NCBI GenBank assembly: GCA_958510875.1
Contig: OY294068.1
Span: 196,750,315-196,814,314 of the forward strand
Reading direction: 5' to 3'
Source of the DNA: Endomychus coccineus
Taxonomy: Eukaryota > Arthropoda > Insecta > Coleoptera > Endomychidae
Length of the DNA: 64,000 nucleotides
The stretch's first letter is position 1, and each line of letters begins with the position of its first letter. The notes under the pieces are model-generated. The model had not been told where the DNA came from. It did no database searches and saw only the letters and a program-made list of their open reading frames with translations. Made by a program: the position numbers and the translations under genes. Of the stretch, positions 1-11,254 are shown in pieces.

Positions 1-1001
1 GACATATTTCGAAAGAGAATGACAGGTCAGAGAGGCATTGCTCCATAAGCCTGTTAAAAACCCAAGTAAATTGAGAAACTAAGAAGTATACTGTTGACAC
101 AGCTTGGGGGTATCTATGTTGTTAGTCTATTCTTGTTTTAAACATGTAACATAGTCTCTCCTGGAGACTTTGTTACATGAATGGCTTGACATATTTCGAA
201 AAAGAATGACAGGTCAGGGAGGCATTACTCCATAAACCTGTTACAAACCCAAGTCAATTGACAAACTAAGAAGTCTACTGTTGACACAGCTTGGGTATCT
301 GTGTTGTTAGTCTATTCTTGTGTTAAACATGTAACATAGACTCCCCTGGAGACTTTGTTACATGAATGGCTTGACATATTGCGAAAAAGAATGACAGGTC
401 AGGGAGGCATTACTCCATAAACCTGTTACAAACCCAAGTCAATTGACAAACTAAGAAGTCTACTGTTGACACAGCTTGGGTATCTGTGTTGTTAGTCTAT
501 TCTTGTGTTAAACATGTAACTTAGTCTCCCCTGGAGACTTTGTTATATGCGGGTAAAGTGTCAAATGTCAAATAATTTGAGGCTTGACATATTTCGGAAG
601 AGGATGACAGATCGAGGAGGCATTACTCCATAAGCCTGTTACAAACCCAAGTAAATTGGGAAACTAATAAGTCTACTGTTGACATAGTTTGGGTATCTGT
701 GTTGTTAGTCTATTCTTGTGTTAAACATGTAGCATAGACTCCCCTGGAGACTTTGTTACATGAATGGCTTGAAATTTTTCGAAAGAGAATGACAGGTCAG
801 GGAGGCATTACTCCATAAGCCTGTTACAAACCCAAGTAAATTGGGAAACTAATAAGTCTACTGTTGACATAGTTTGGGTATATGTGTTGTTAGTCTATTC
901 TTGTGTTAAACATGTAATATAGACTCCCCTGCAGACTTTGTTACATGAATCGCTTGACATATTTCGAAAGAAAATGACAGGGAGGTCATTACTCCATAAG
1001 T
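1..1001. repeat. 185-bp tandem satellite, about 5.3 copies
   Basis: Five and a bit head-to-tail copies begin at about 1, 188, 373, 586, 771 and 956. Spacings are 187, 185, 213, 185 and 185 bp. Each unit starts with GACATATTTCGAAA or a variant and contains CTGTTGACACAGCTTGGGTA and CTGGAGACTTTGTTACATGA. The 213-bp spacing comes from an extra block of about 28 bp before the fourth copy. The array runs off the left edge of the window and stops inside a sixth copy near 1001. No coding potential is seen. Confidence 0.95.
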
Positions 1002-1398
1002 CCATAGCTACTTTAGACGCCGAATTTGAATAATTGCTTCGGTTAACACATTCGTTGTTCAATACGCATTAATTTTTGAACGCTTACATTACTTTAATAT
1101 TCTTGTTTGGGTGATCATTTAACAATTCTCCAAAGCTTACTCGTTGCCTAAGCAAAATGCTACATGCAGTTTTCTATTTGGTATTTGTTTCACAGATTAA
1201 ATATATTAATAGACATCTGACTCACTGTATAACCTGGAACAGGTCTGTTTTACCCAAATAGACTAATTAAACTTTGATACAACTATATGGAGCTATGGTA
1301 TACGTAAGGAAAATTGTTCACAGGGTTGGTTTTGACTGAATCATTGACTTAGCGACCCAGGTGTTATCAACAAAAGTTACAACATTTGCTTAAGATGC
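1002..1398. other. no recognised feature
   Basis: AT-rich unique-looking DNA between the satellite and the hAT remnant. No reading frame, structural RNA or repeat was recognised. Confidence 0.5.
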
Positions 1399-1936
1399 TT
1401 AAATGGGGAACAGTAGATCCCTGGTTTTCCACCATTCAAGCGGATTTTCTTTGCGATTCAGGGGGGCATCTTCCATGTATGTCCGAAGTTCAATAATGGC
1501 CTGGACCGTTGGAGTTACTGTTGTTACAGTTTCATAAGATTTGTCAAAATCTTCCCAAATTAAGTCTTCATCTCCGGTCACACTAGAAGATGCACCCTCA
1601 TCGCCAAATTCAGGTGTAGCTTTAGCTGCTCTTTTTTGTTGCTCTTCTGCTTTAATCAAAGCTACCACTTCATCCAAAATCTTCTCTTTTAATATATTCT
1701 CATTTGTAAATGCCCTTTTTTAAAAACTAGTATCTAAAAGTGCTGATTTATTTTCAAGATTCTTTCAAAATTTTCCGGTGATCTTCGGTTAATAGTTCTA
1801 CAGGATTGTGTAGCAAACCTACTGTTGCAGTTAGGGGTTCTTGTATTTTAATAATGCGTTCAAACATATAGAATGTAGAGTTCCACCTAGTTGCAACATC
1901 CTGTTTCAATTTAAATGGTACAGAATTTGGCTGCAT
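1399..1936 (-). pseudogene. hAT (ZBED-like) transposase remnant, internally deleted
   Basis: Two minus-strand reading frames are seen. The upstream one (1936-1754) reads LKQDVATRWNSTFYMFERI and then LLHNPVELLTED, which resembles the RNase-H-like region of insect ZBED/hAT transposases (KQDVxTRWNSTxxM). The downstream one (1677-1399) contains ENPLEWWK, the usual start of the C-terminal hAT dimerisation region. The roughly 150 residues normally lying between these blocks are missing and the frame changes between 1754 and 1677. The dimerisation motif is also cut short by a stop after LLFPI. The element is therefore a dead, internally deleted copy. No terminal inverted repeats or 8-bp duplication could be assigned. 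The family call rests on motif recognition only. Confidence 0.75.
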
Positions 1937-1998
1937 TTGTTTTTGAGTTCATGGTAAAAAGTTATATGGAATATCGAGAGTAACTGTTTGCAAAAAGT

Positions 1999-2180
1999 TT
2001 ATTAATTTTTTATCGAACAGCGAAGCTGTTGAACTTTTTACCTAGTGAGGTCTTTCCCCATGCCTATAACCCCCAAACCTTCAAGAAAATTACGAATGCC
2101 TATCTCCTATCTCTACATTCCACTGGTGGCTCAGAGGATGTTCTTCGAACATCATAGCTCTCCCTCTCGTGTTGTCAAAG
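1999..2180 (+). pseudogene. 3' sliver of a non-LTR retrotransposon RT ORF
   Basis: This stretch is similar in nucleotide sequence to the end of the better copy at 37120-37690 (shared blocks include CAGCGAAG, GTGAGGTCTTTCCC and CCTTCAAGAAAA). It corresponds to the last part of the reverse-transcriptase ORF, where the typical protein has a conserved tail after its last RT blocks. Upstream RT sequence is absent, as expected for a strongly 5'-truncated or eroded copy. It lies just downstream of the hAT remnant. Confidence 0.6.
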
Positions 2181-3734
2181 CATTAAAAAAAAATTACATG
2201 TTATATTTGTGCAAATGTGGTCAATTCAAATTCTTTTATTGAAGAAATAGTCAACGTTACGAGTAAATGATAACCTACGAATGAATCGGGTCAATGAATT
2301 CCCACGCACAGCGACTCGATTGTTAATGAAAATGGAATAATTATGTCCTATGAAATAAACCGATATAAAAGTGAATATTTTTAGGAACCTGCGAGGTTAA
2401 TTGGACTGACTCATCATTATTTTGTTCAGAAATAACCAAAAATGATTATTGCATTGTTTATTGGTTCTGACATGGATTGTTAATGCATCAAGAAATAACG
2501 AAGACAGCTCGTCATCTGTCTACGTTGCAGGTGAATAGTTTTTTCATTGGTAATTCTATTTGAAAACTGCCCAAGTTTCAAATAAATTCCAGTTTCCAGT
2601 AGATAAGGGTAATAGGTAATTAAGAATCGAATCGGGTTGGTGGAAGAAGATATCAAGTATCACCAGATAGCAGCTGAAAGTTTTAACAAACTAAAACAAA
2701 CCCAAAAAGAATATATAGAATGGACAACATACATACATAAGGGAATTCTCTTAATTTGGGTAATAAGTTAATTATTAATATATTCCGTAATTAGGCAGTT
2801 TAATTTTTATGATTATAAAATTTCACACGCTTTATATAAATCTTAATTCACACCTATTATAATTTAAATGGAGAAATTTAATTTTATTGCATCTTTTGGA
2901 ACATTTACGATGCCCAGTTAGAAAGTAATTAGTTGAATTCAAGTTTCGTCCGATTGGTAGAACCGGTACTATTAGTTAAATCCAGTTTAAAATGTTCTTT
3001 CTACCTGTCTTAATAATAAAAAACACCACAGCTCTCTGTTAGTATGATATCGTTATTCCTAAATCACCTTGATAATGTTCCTAAAGTGAATTGATATTAC
3101 AAAATGTATCAACCATTACCTACTTTGTTTCGTAGTTCTATTCGACCAAAATTCACCCTTAAGAATAATATGGTGTTGAAAAGTATTACTTCATATTGGG
3201 AGAAATTCGTCAGAACTAAGTGACGCACAATTGGCTCACAAGTTTCATTTTCATAAACAATTTTAATTACAAATTGAATTTGAATGCATCATAGCAGGCG
3301 GGGCTTACAGTTTTAACCTTGAATGTCGTTCAACAGTGGAAGACGTTAATATTTTATATAAAAGTACATTAATATTAATTTATCTGACTGCGTCTAAAAA
3401 TGCTACCGAGAATTTGAATTCTAGAAAATCCAGGTTATTATGGCGTCATGTATTAGGTACATATATATTTGCATAATCCATAATTCATCGAATAATAAGA
3501 AATAATAAAAAATGTATACTTCCATTTTCGTTCGTTAACGAACGAAATAAGTAAAAGTGATTGCTCGAATCGCTCATTTCCATTTTACGAACTATAATAA
3601 ACTTGACCGACACCTGCGAATTACGTGTGGAAATATCTAGGAAAATAGTTGAACCTTTTGATAATTAATATTTTTCTTCTGCAAGCACACGCTCATTTCA
3701 AAGCTTTATGCGTTTGCGCACTAACTGCGTCGTA
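2181..3734. other. no recognised gene
   Basis: AT-rich sequence with stops in all frames. The only structure noted is the 22-bp palindrome at 3526-3547. Confidence 0.5.
3526..3547. repeat. perfect 22-bp palindrome
   Basis: TTTCGTTCGTT is followed directly by its reverse complement AACGAACGAAA, with no loop. It could be a dimeric protein-binding site or chance; nothing nearby decides. Confidence 0.6.
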
Positions 3735-3815
3735 GTAGTGGTAAGATTGTGGTACGGGTGTTCCGCAGGGAAAGTTCTGGAACTGCCCTTGTTTATCTTA
3801 CACTTACATAGTAAA
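3735..3815 (+). pseudogene. sliver of non-LTR reverse transcriptase (GVPQG box)
   Basis: GGTGTTCCGCAGGGAAAG translates as GVPQGK. After a one-base frame change the next codons read VLELPLFILHL, resembling the GVPQGxVLGPLLFILYI block of insect non-LTR reverse transcriptases. Only about 25 codons can be matched and the frame is broken, so this is at best a tiny relic. The match is short and could be fortuitous. Confidence 0.35.
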
Positions 3816-3853
3816 TATCGAAAATCTTTTGCTGGTTTGAATATAACGACATA

Positions 3854-3905
3854 AATGTCTTCAAACTCTAAATGTCTTCAAATTCTAAATGTCTTCAAAT
3901 TCTTG
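3854..3905. repeat. short tandem repeat, 19-bp unit x 2.7
   Basis: ATGTCTTCAAACTCTAA recurs three times with a period of about 19 bp and one or two substitutions. Confidence 0.7.
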
Positions 3906-4435
3906 AATTGTTTACCTTTTACAATAATCGAGAAGGAACGACGAAGGCCGATCTGTTTCATATTCATATTCACTATACAAATAATTCTATGAATAGTATC
4001 TTAAAAACTGGTAAGCTGTTTCATAGTAGTTTGCATTTGTTTAATACATTGTATCAATTGTCGATTTCAAACGCCAACTAAACAGTTCAAGAAGTTTCTT
4101 TCTTCAATTTCTATCTTTTCCCTATTTAGGTCAGTCCCTCTGTAATTTTTTTTTCAAGTTTTGGGTTCCAATTTTTATGTTCCTTAATTTTGGTCAATCT
4201 TTTCTGATTTCGAATATGGACATTAAAAATGTCTGGCCCCTATGCTACTCGAGTTATTGGTCATTTTTTGGGTTCAAATTGCCCCGACTTATGTGTTTCT
4301 TCCATTTTTAGAAAAAACTCTGAGTTCCACTCGATCATTTTATGACAGAAAAAGTTGTAAAAGATCGGAAAGAGTGTAATGACGCCAATTAGAAGTTAAT
4401 GGAATGTAAGGGGCCTAATATAGGACCCAAAAAGT

Positions 4436-5395
4436 TTTGATTTTTGAACAAAATCAAACGATTGTTCAATTGTCAATTATAAGATGACTGTTTGTCGTAT
4501 CAACTAATGCTAAACATGCATTGATAGTATTCTGTGTGTACTTTAATACGAGTTTTTCATTTGTTCGATATTTGCAAAAGGGGGCGCTGCAATTGCTCTT
4601 TTCGTAAAAAACGTAATTAACCTTTTGACTCAAAACCAAGTTCGAAAGAAAGATATTGATGGCTTTCACCTATGAACCAAAATCTAACCACTTTGGTGCA
4701 TATCGGCCGATTTGAGACCATTTTGAAGAAAAAGAACCGCGAAAAATGAGTGAAATGTTTAGGTTACATCATCTTTGGAAATTAAGAATTGAAATTTTTA
4801 GTTAATTTTTTTTGTGCGACTGTCAACCGCTCAAGCGGGGAAAATGGTATATTGAGATAGCCACAAGAGGCATCTGAACCAACGAAAGACCCAAAATTGG
4901 GCCCGGTAGGACCCAAAAGGCTTACCATGAGTTTTACTCGGAATTGACGCAACCTAGAAAATCGTGCTTGGTATCAAAATTTGCGTAAATGTTTCAGCTA
5001 TTCAACTACGAATTTATTTTCCTGATCCAAACTTTCTAACCTAAAAATTTTTCTAATTTTTCGCGGTTCCTTTTTTACAAAATGGTCTCAAGCCGGCCCA
5101 TATAAACCGAAGTGGTTGGATTTTGGTGCATAGGTGAAAGCCATCAATATCTATCTTTTCAATTTCGTTCAGAGTCAAAACGTTATTTTTTTGGCCCGCT
5201 ATGGCAAAATTACGTTTGTCACGAAAAGAGCGATTGCAGCGCCCCCTTTTGCAAATATCGAACAAATGAAAAACTCATACTAAAGTACACACAAAATACT
5301 ATCAATGCATGTTAAGCATTAGTTGATACGACAAACAGGCATCTTATAATTGACAGTTGAACAAACGATTTTGCTCAAAAACGCACTTAATTGGA
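4436..5395. repeat. long inverted-repeat (foldback/MITE-like) element, arms about 330 bp
   Basis: The left arm (about 4436-4760) is the imperfect reverse complement of the right arm (about 5045-5395). Shared blocks include CAAAAGGGGGCGCTGCAAT against ATTGCAGCGCCCCCTTTTGC, and the pair around GTGAAAGCCATCAATATCT. The loop of about 280 bp has no coding sequence. Short open frames on both strands are mirror images produced by the palindrome and are not genes. A non-autonomous DNA transposon is likely, but no clear target-site duplication was found. Confidence 0.8.
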
Positions 5396-5834
5396 CAGCC
5401 CAATATCTAACAAGCTTCAGAACGAACTTTATGTATAACAAAGAAATGCGATTTGTATATATTATTGGTATGTGCAACATAATTAAATCGTTTGATCAAT
5501 GGTTTGTGGTTACAAATACCAACTATAAATATGAACTGTTTCTACCAATAAAATTGCTCTCCGTTTATATATGGAAATCACAACCCGAGTGGGACTCAAT
5601 AGGAATATGGTGAATTTCCAATGTGGTTTTCGAGATAACATACGACAATTCTGGAAATTGTATGATGTGACGGTTGGAAACTAAATACTAAATGTACGCC
5701 CTGTCCTAACATACACCATATCTATGAAATTATCACTCGTAGAGTCATCGAGTCGTAGAAACAATGCGTATGAATAACACAACTAACCATTATTCAGTTT
5801 CCATTGCTTGACTTATCGATATTCGAATTGGAAG

Positions 5835-6200
5835 TTATTGTTTGAAGTTCACGTTTATAATCCATTCACATTTCTCGCACATTAGTAGGAACAATGCGGC
5901 ACCATAACGCACAACCCGCATCGTTAAAAAGGGCTTTCGTCGTCGGCCACACAGACCAGAGAACTGAACTGAACGGACACACTGACGCGGTTGCGTCTGG
6001 TCGCAGGCAAACGGACAGCATCCAACACTTTCATCTGTCCGGGAGGTAAAAGTTCGTTCCACAAGCCTACTTTCTCGCAGTGACAAACGCGCTAGGCTGG
6101 ATTATGTGAAAGCTACACGCTGCGTTTAGTGGGAGTTTTGCTTGTCGTTGCACCAGCATTTCTCTTTTCACCGTCTACGCGAGGAAAAACAAAAAAGAAC
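5835..6200. other. CpG-richer island, possible host 5' region
   Basis: This interval is visibly richer in G+C and CpG than the surrounding DNA. On the minus strand it has several TCAGT initiator-like motifs (within GTTCAGTTCAGTT, around 5955-5985). They lie upstream of an ATG at 5921-5919 that opens 28 codons starting with a hydrophobic stretch (MRVVRYGAALFLLM). On the plus strand a good splice-donor match (GGGAG|GTAAAA) occurs near 6043. Both readings are possible and neither is proven. It may be the promoter or first exon of a host gene whose other exons lie elsewhere. Confidence 0.25.
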
Positions 6201-6584
6201 CTTCGATTTTTATTGTAAACATTGTTTAAATACGAGTATAATAATTTATTCGTGCGGATATACGCGATTGTTTATTAAAAGGCGAAATTGAGTAGGTGCC
6301 AGTCTCGAACCCACACCGTGTTCAGGCGGGTCTTTATATTTTTTATTCATTTCATCAATCAATTAACGAGATATTTCCAAATTTCAAGGATCCTGTTGTT
6401 TTGTTTAACTAAATTTGTACTTTCTCTTGCTGGCTAAGCGTCATAATAATCTGTATCTGTTGAAGATTCACAATCAGGGAAAGCAATGCAAAAAATGTAC
6501 ATCGCGATCATAATATACGAGAAGGCAGCGCCAAAGATTCCCGGCATGAGAAGGAAAGAAATGGCGAAGACCCACAATTAAATT

Positions 6585-6790
6585 TTATTTTTCAATATAA
6601 TCCCTCCTGTTTAGTTTCAGGAACAATTCAACACTCCTGAAAGAATATTCCTTCGGTTTGTCTTCCAAATGTGCCCAAGTGGCAACTTTCACTTCGTCAT
6701 CGCTGAAATGGGGTCCCCCCCCAAAGGTTCTTTTTCAAATCCCCAAACAGGCATTAGTCACTGGTTGCCATAGCCGGAGGGTGAACGATT
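6585..6790 (-). pseudogene. mariner-type transposase C-terminal fragment
   Basis: Reading the minus strand from about 6790, and allowing one frame change, gives CLFG and DLKKNLWGG followed by HFSDDEVK, then LEDKPKEYSF and finally RRDYIEK with a stop at 6587-6585. This order matches the end of mariner (DD34D) transposases, where the SPDLAPSDYHLF block is followed by xxDDEVKxAVxxWLxxQPKxFF and a terminal DYVEK. The catalytic core is missing, as is everything upstream, so the copy cannot be active. It directly precedes a non-LTR fragment on the plus strand. Confidence 0.65.
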
Positions 6791-6904
6791 TGTTCAAACC
6801 ATAGATCTTCTAGTACATAGACTGCGCTTGTAAGTATCATAATGTGTGCCTCAGAGCTATCAAAGATATAGAGAGGGCTTTTCTATATTTGTTTAGAATT
6901 CAAT

Positions 6905-7470
6905 TTATGATCGGGATCACCATCAACAGCACCTTCTCATGGGATGATGCCAGCAGGTTCTCATAATCTACAAAGCACAGATTAGACCTGTGAAGGAGTA
7001 CTATTCACGTGTTAGGAGTTCGGCTAGCAAAGATACGCTGAAACTCTTGGATTTTATCTAGAAGAGAGTCTGATTACTGATGCCACACGTACGAATTCAT
7101 TGACCTCTTTAAAACATCGCAGAAAGGTGAGCGATCTCTCCTTTTATATAGGTATTTCCATGGTCGATGTTCATCAGAAATCTCATCTGTTGTTCCACCA
7201 CGATAGATTCCTGATAGGGGGACTAGATGAGCTCAAGCTAGTCACCCCTTCATAGTCAAGCTCGAGACCTATCTGGTAGAACCAGATTTCATTTTTCTAT
7301 CGAACGGCGACGGTGTGGAACTCTTAGCCTATTGTGGTATTTCCCTATGCCTATAACCTTCAAACTTTCAAGAAAAATTCGAATGCCTATATCCTCTCCA
7401 GACATTCAACCGCTGGCTCTCACGTTAGTCCTCTGGAGTAGTCAAAGTGACGACATTAAAAAAAATAATA
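6905..7470 (+). pseudogene. non-LTR retrotransposon RT C-terminal fragment
   Basis: This is a degenerate homologue of the copy at 37120-37690. It begins with a block equivalent to WDD, then IIYK.Q.RP followed by a degraded EYCSH, then FIYRYFHGRCSSEISS, which is a hallmark of one insect non-LTR family. It ends with the tail also seen at 1999-2180. About 90 bp present in the 37-kb copy are missing near 6945, and several stops and frameshifts are present. Start and end are set by the extent of similarity to the other copy. Confidence 0.75.
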
Positions 7471-7527
7471 TTCAAGGATATCATTTCAGATTTAGCTTCA
7501 GTTGATAAGTCCTAGCTTTGAGAATTC

Positions 7528-7600
7528 CACTGTGTCATGAAACAATTTGTTAGCATCATTTTCTAAATTAAATGTTACAAGTTTTGTTTAAATTTGAGTT
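7528..7600. repeat. solo arm related to the palindromic element at 11139-11254
   Basis: GAAACAATTTGTTAGCAT and the following AAATTAAATGTTACAAG closely match the right arm of the small palindrome at 11205-11254 and the sequence beyond it. Only one arm is present here. Confidence 0.5.
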
Positions 7601-7680
7601 TAATTGTCCAATTTCCTAAAGATGAAATTTTATTTGTTGGCATATACCCATAAGACTACTTATCAATGGGTATTGGATAT

Positions 7681-8676
7681 TGGAAAATGGATCAATTTTG
7701 ATGGGGCAAAGTGCATTTCTCTTCAGAATGTCATCAGAAAAAAAGTTGACCACAAATAAAGTTGCGCAAATTGTTTATAAACAATAAAATTAGCTCATTT
7801 TTGAGATTACATAAAAATTTCTGAAAAATGCAAGATTTTAACGTTTTTGATCGGATAAAGACTGGAGTGAGATTTTATCTTCCTTATCGTCGAATGTACA
7901 CCCACAAATTTACCAATTTGTTGTAAACAAATTCTATTTATTATTAAATATACAAATTTGAACAAAATGTCGAGTTTATAGTCGTTGTCTGATAATTTTG
8001 GCCTCCTGAGTATGATTTTATTGCTGTTATGGTCTTTAAATGCATTCTGGTGGAATTTTTCAAAAGAGAATTAGAAAAAAATAATAAAAATTTTAATGTT
8101 TTAGTATAAAATTAAACATTTAATTTTTTTAAGCAGGTATGGGTGAGTTGTTATGGGGAAGGGTAAACAATTATTTAAAATTAGTGGCATGTCATTAATA
8201 AAAATGTTACATTTTCTTTCTTTGTTAATGAATAATTTGTTTATAACAATTCAAAAATGCATTTAAAGACCATAGTAGCAATAAAATCAAACCAAAGAGG
8301 CTGAAATGAATCGACAACGACTATAAACTCGACATTTTGGTCAAATTCGTATATTTAATGATAAATACAATTAGCAAATTTGTAGGTGTACATTCGACGA
8401 TAAAATCGAACTCAGAATACCAACATAATCCGAAAACGGCCATAAAGTCGGAGTTTTGGTCGAATTCGTCTATTTTGTTAATAAATAAATTGTTTATAAC
8501 AAAAAATAGTCTTTATCCGATCAAAAACTGTCAAATTTTGCATTTCTTAGAAATTTTTATGTAATCTCAAAAATGAGTTAATTTTATTGTTTTTAAACAA
8601 TTTGTGTAACTTTATTTGTGGTTAACTTTTTTTCTGATGACATTTTGAAGATCGAGATCAAAATCGATCCATTTCC
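7681..8676. repeat. long inverted-repeat element, arms about 365 and 420 bp
   Basis: The left arm (7681-8045) pairs with the right arm (8257-8676). The outer ends share GGATCAATTTTGAT / ATCAAAATCGATCC and the inner ends share GGTCTTTAAATGCAT / ATGCATTTAAAGACC. The right arm is longer because a block at about 8321-8367 is partly duplicated at 8441-8487. The 210-bp centre has no gene. An open frame of 75 codons in the right arm is a by-product of the repeat. The structure suggests a foldback or MITE-type DNA transposon. Confidence 0.8.
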
Positions 8677-11138
8677 CTAAGATTTACGGGTTTGACCTAT
8701 TTTTAAACCCCATTTGTCTGCATTATTAGTATCGCAACTGAAAAATCAACAGCTCTTTCTTTTTTGATACCATAAGCTGTTATTAGTGAATCATGAATCA
8801 TGTATCATGTGAAGTTATCAAAGTTGATTATGCGCTATCAAAACTTGTTTCCGCTCACTGTCTTTCATCTTCTGTTGTTTACCAGTGAAAGTGCATCTTA
8901 TCATTCCCTTCTGTCTAAAATATATCCGTCCAAGATAATTTTATTAGTGATGGTACAATTTGTAGATATCTAGCGTAGTTATTTTCAAATGCAGTAAGTT
9001 CTTTAGATTAATGTTCAACAACCAGTACTTACTGTGAGAAAGTCATGTACTAAGATGAATTTAGCTAATTGGGAATTACAATGTTGGAATAATTTTGAAT
9101 TCAATTTAGACACGAATTATGAATGAAACGATGCTTCAATCCCACAACGGCAACAATAACGCAAAATTAAATTATTTGTTTCCTTTGGCCCATTATTTTT
9201 TTATTATGTCAATTCGAGACTAAAATGTTCCCACATTCATTGTTACATTTCCAAGAGAATAAAAAAGAAAACGTTCAATTAAATTATGATTAAAAAAGTT
9301 TACATTTGAAATTTATTTAAAACAATTTCTTAGTGGAATGCAAGATTTTTTATTTCGAATAATGTGGTTACATTATCATGTAGAATAATACAATTATTAT
9401 ACACTTGCGAAAATTTAATATTCACAGATATTGTGTAGGATTTCTGAAAATTACATGTACAGGTTTTCCCAATTGGGGTCAAAAGATAGTCCGAGGTTAT
9501 TATCCGATGCTATTGATAAACAAACGATAAATGTGCTGCCGCTTGGAGAATAGATACATTTTGTCATTGTGACTCTTCGCAATATATTTGATTTGGTTAC
9601 AAATTTTTATATAATAGATTCACATTGTATAAGAGATACTCTTCGCGTTTGCATTATTTATTTCATTATATTTACATAACTAAATAATATTCATATTAAA
9701 AATGTATCCAAAAACAAATTTATCGATTCTGGGATTTCCCTGGTTCGTCACCGAACAGCAAAACGATTTTCTGTCAAAATTTGAATGACCTTTCGTTTTT
9801 GAGTTATCGTGGGGACATAAATTTCGTGATGGACATCCAGACAGATAGACGGATTTTTTCAAAATACTATGGAGAAGGAATTTTTGCTCTAGGACGATTT
9901 TAGAAATAGCTAAGTCAATACACTCTTCGAGAATTCGTCTGCGAAGAATATAACAAGTAAGCATCAAAGAAGGAAGATATTGTCAAAAATAAGTTTTAAA
10001 ATTTCCTCTTGAACCTGTATCAGTGAAAAGAGTATTAGATGAATTTAGAAATGAAATCTAACACACGGTTTTTGTAACCTTGCTATCCAACTTGTCCCAG
10101 TCATGTTTCTTTTAATAACTTTCAATTTATCTCACATCCCTTTATTAAGACGCACATATAGCATATTATCAGCATAACAGGTGTTCTTGTTTGATATAAT
10201 GTTGTAGAACCCGGATTCGTTCGAATCGTAATTAAAAACAATAAATATATTTAGAAATGTTAACTCACTAGTTGCGGTTTTTTTACGAAAGATATCAATG
10301 ACAACTAGACGAGTTGTGGAAACCGCAAAACAGACCACAAACTCTATGATTTATTCCATTTTCTATTGAATAAAACAACGCACCTCGTTATTAAGAGGTT
10401 TATTTTCTCAGAAATTTACATTGTCACATTATATATTTTAAATTTTTAATGATAGTTTTATCGAATACATTAATTAATGACGAAAGCTTCGGTTCAACGT
10501 TTTAGATTTCGATAACTACTACGAGTACTTAGTCTTTAATTATTATCAGACCAGTAGAATATTTCATATTCTACTGAGCCTCTTAAACATTACCAACGCG
10601 GAATGCCCTCTAAAATGTTGATGTTTAATTAATGATAAATCACCCTCTTTAGTGTCAAAACACTCTCTGTAGGTACATCAGTTTGCTCACGAGTAGCGCC
10701 ATCTACAAATGAGAATCGTGAAAACAACACAGGTTTCTGCAATTTTGACATTTGTAGAAGCATGTGCATGTAAATCTGCATGTACAATTAAGAAAGCTAA
10801 TGTAAAACACATGTCTTGGAATGTATAAATTCCATTCTCTCAAAATTTTAGTCACATTGATTTATTTATGCAAAATATTCGACAAGGGTGATGTCGATGG
10901 ATATCTTAACTGCTTAAAATATACGTGAAAGTTTGCTAAAATTACCAGAATATTAAATTTTCCTTACAAAACAAACTATCGCTTATGTATATTCATTCGG
11001 TTTTTTTGAAAACGTTTCAATGGTTTATTCAACGCAAACTAAAAGAAAAAACTGAATGTACCGAAATACCATACTTTTGAATATATCTATGGTTTACGTA
11101 GTATAAAATCATTTTAACTCAAATTTACATATAGCTGG
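8677..11138. other. no recognised gene
   Basis: AT-rich DNA with only short frames. The stretch near 9810-9850 (GACATCCAGACAGATAGACG) looks like interspersed-repeat sequence but was not assigned to a family. Confidence 0.4.
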
Positions 11139-11254
11139 CAATATTTAATTTAGAATTAATGTTGACAAATTGTTTCACCACATTGTGGCAATCTCAAAGC
11201 TTTCATCACAGTGTGGTGAAACAATTTGTAAGCATTAATTTCAAATTAAATATT
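11139..11254. repeat. short palindromic MITE, 49-bp arms
   Basis: About 49 bp (11140-11188) are followed by a 16-bp loop and the near-perfect reverse complement (11205-11253). The inner parts of the arms read AATTGTTTCACCACATTGTG and CAGTGTGGTGAAACAATT. The whole unit would fold into one long hairpin. A related single arm is at 7528-7600, which supports a dispersed family. Confidence 0.75.

Noticed and set aside
5053..5315. Opposed 70- and 67-codon frames in foldback element A
   Set aside because: Mirror-image products of the inverted repeat arms, also seen at 4466-4669; no protein family.
6290..6335. Minus-strand GGTTCGAGAC resembling a tRNA T-loop
   Set aside because: Flanking bases do not form T or acceptor stems; no tRNA can be folded.
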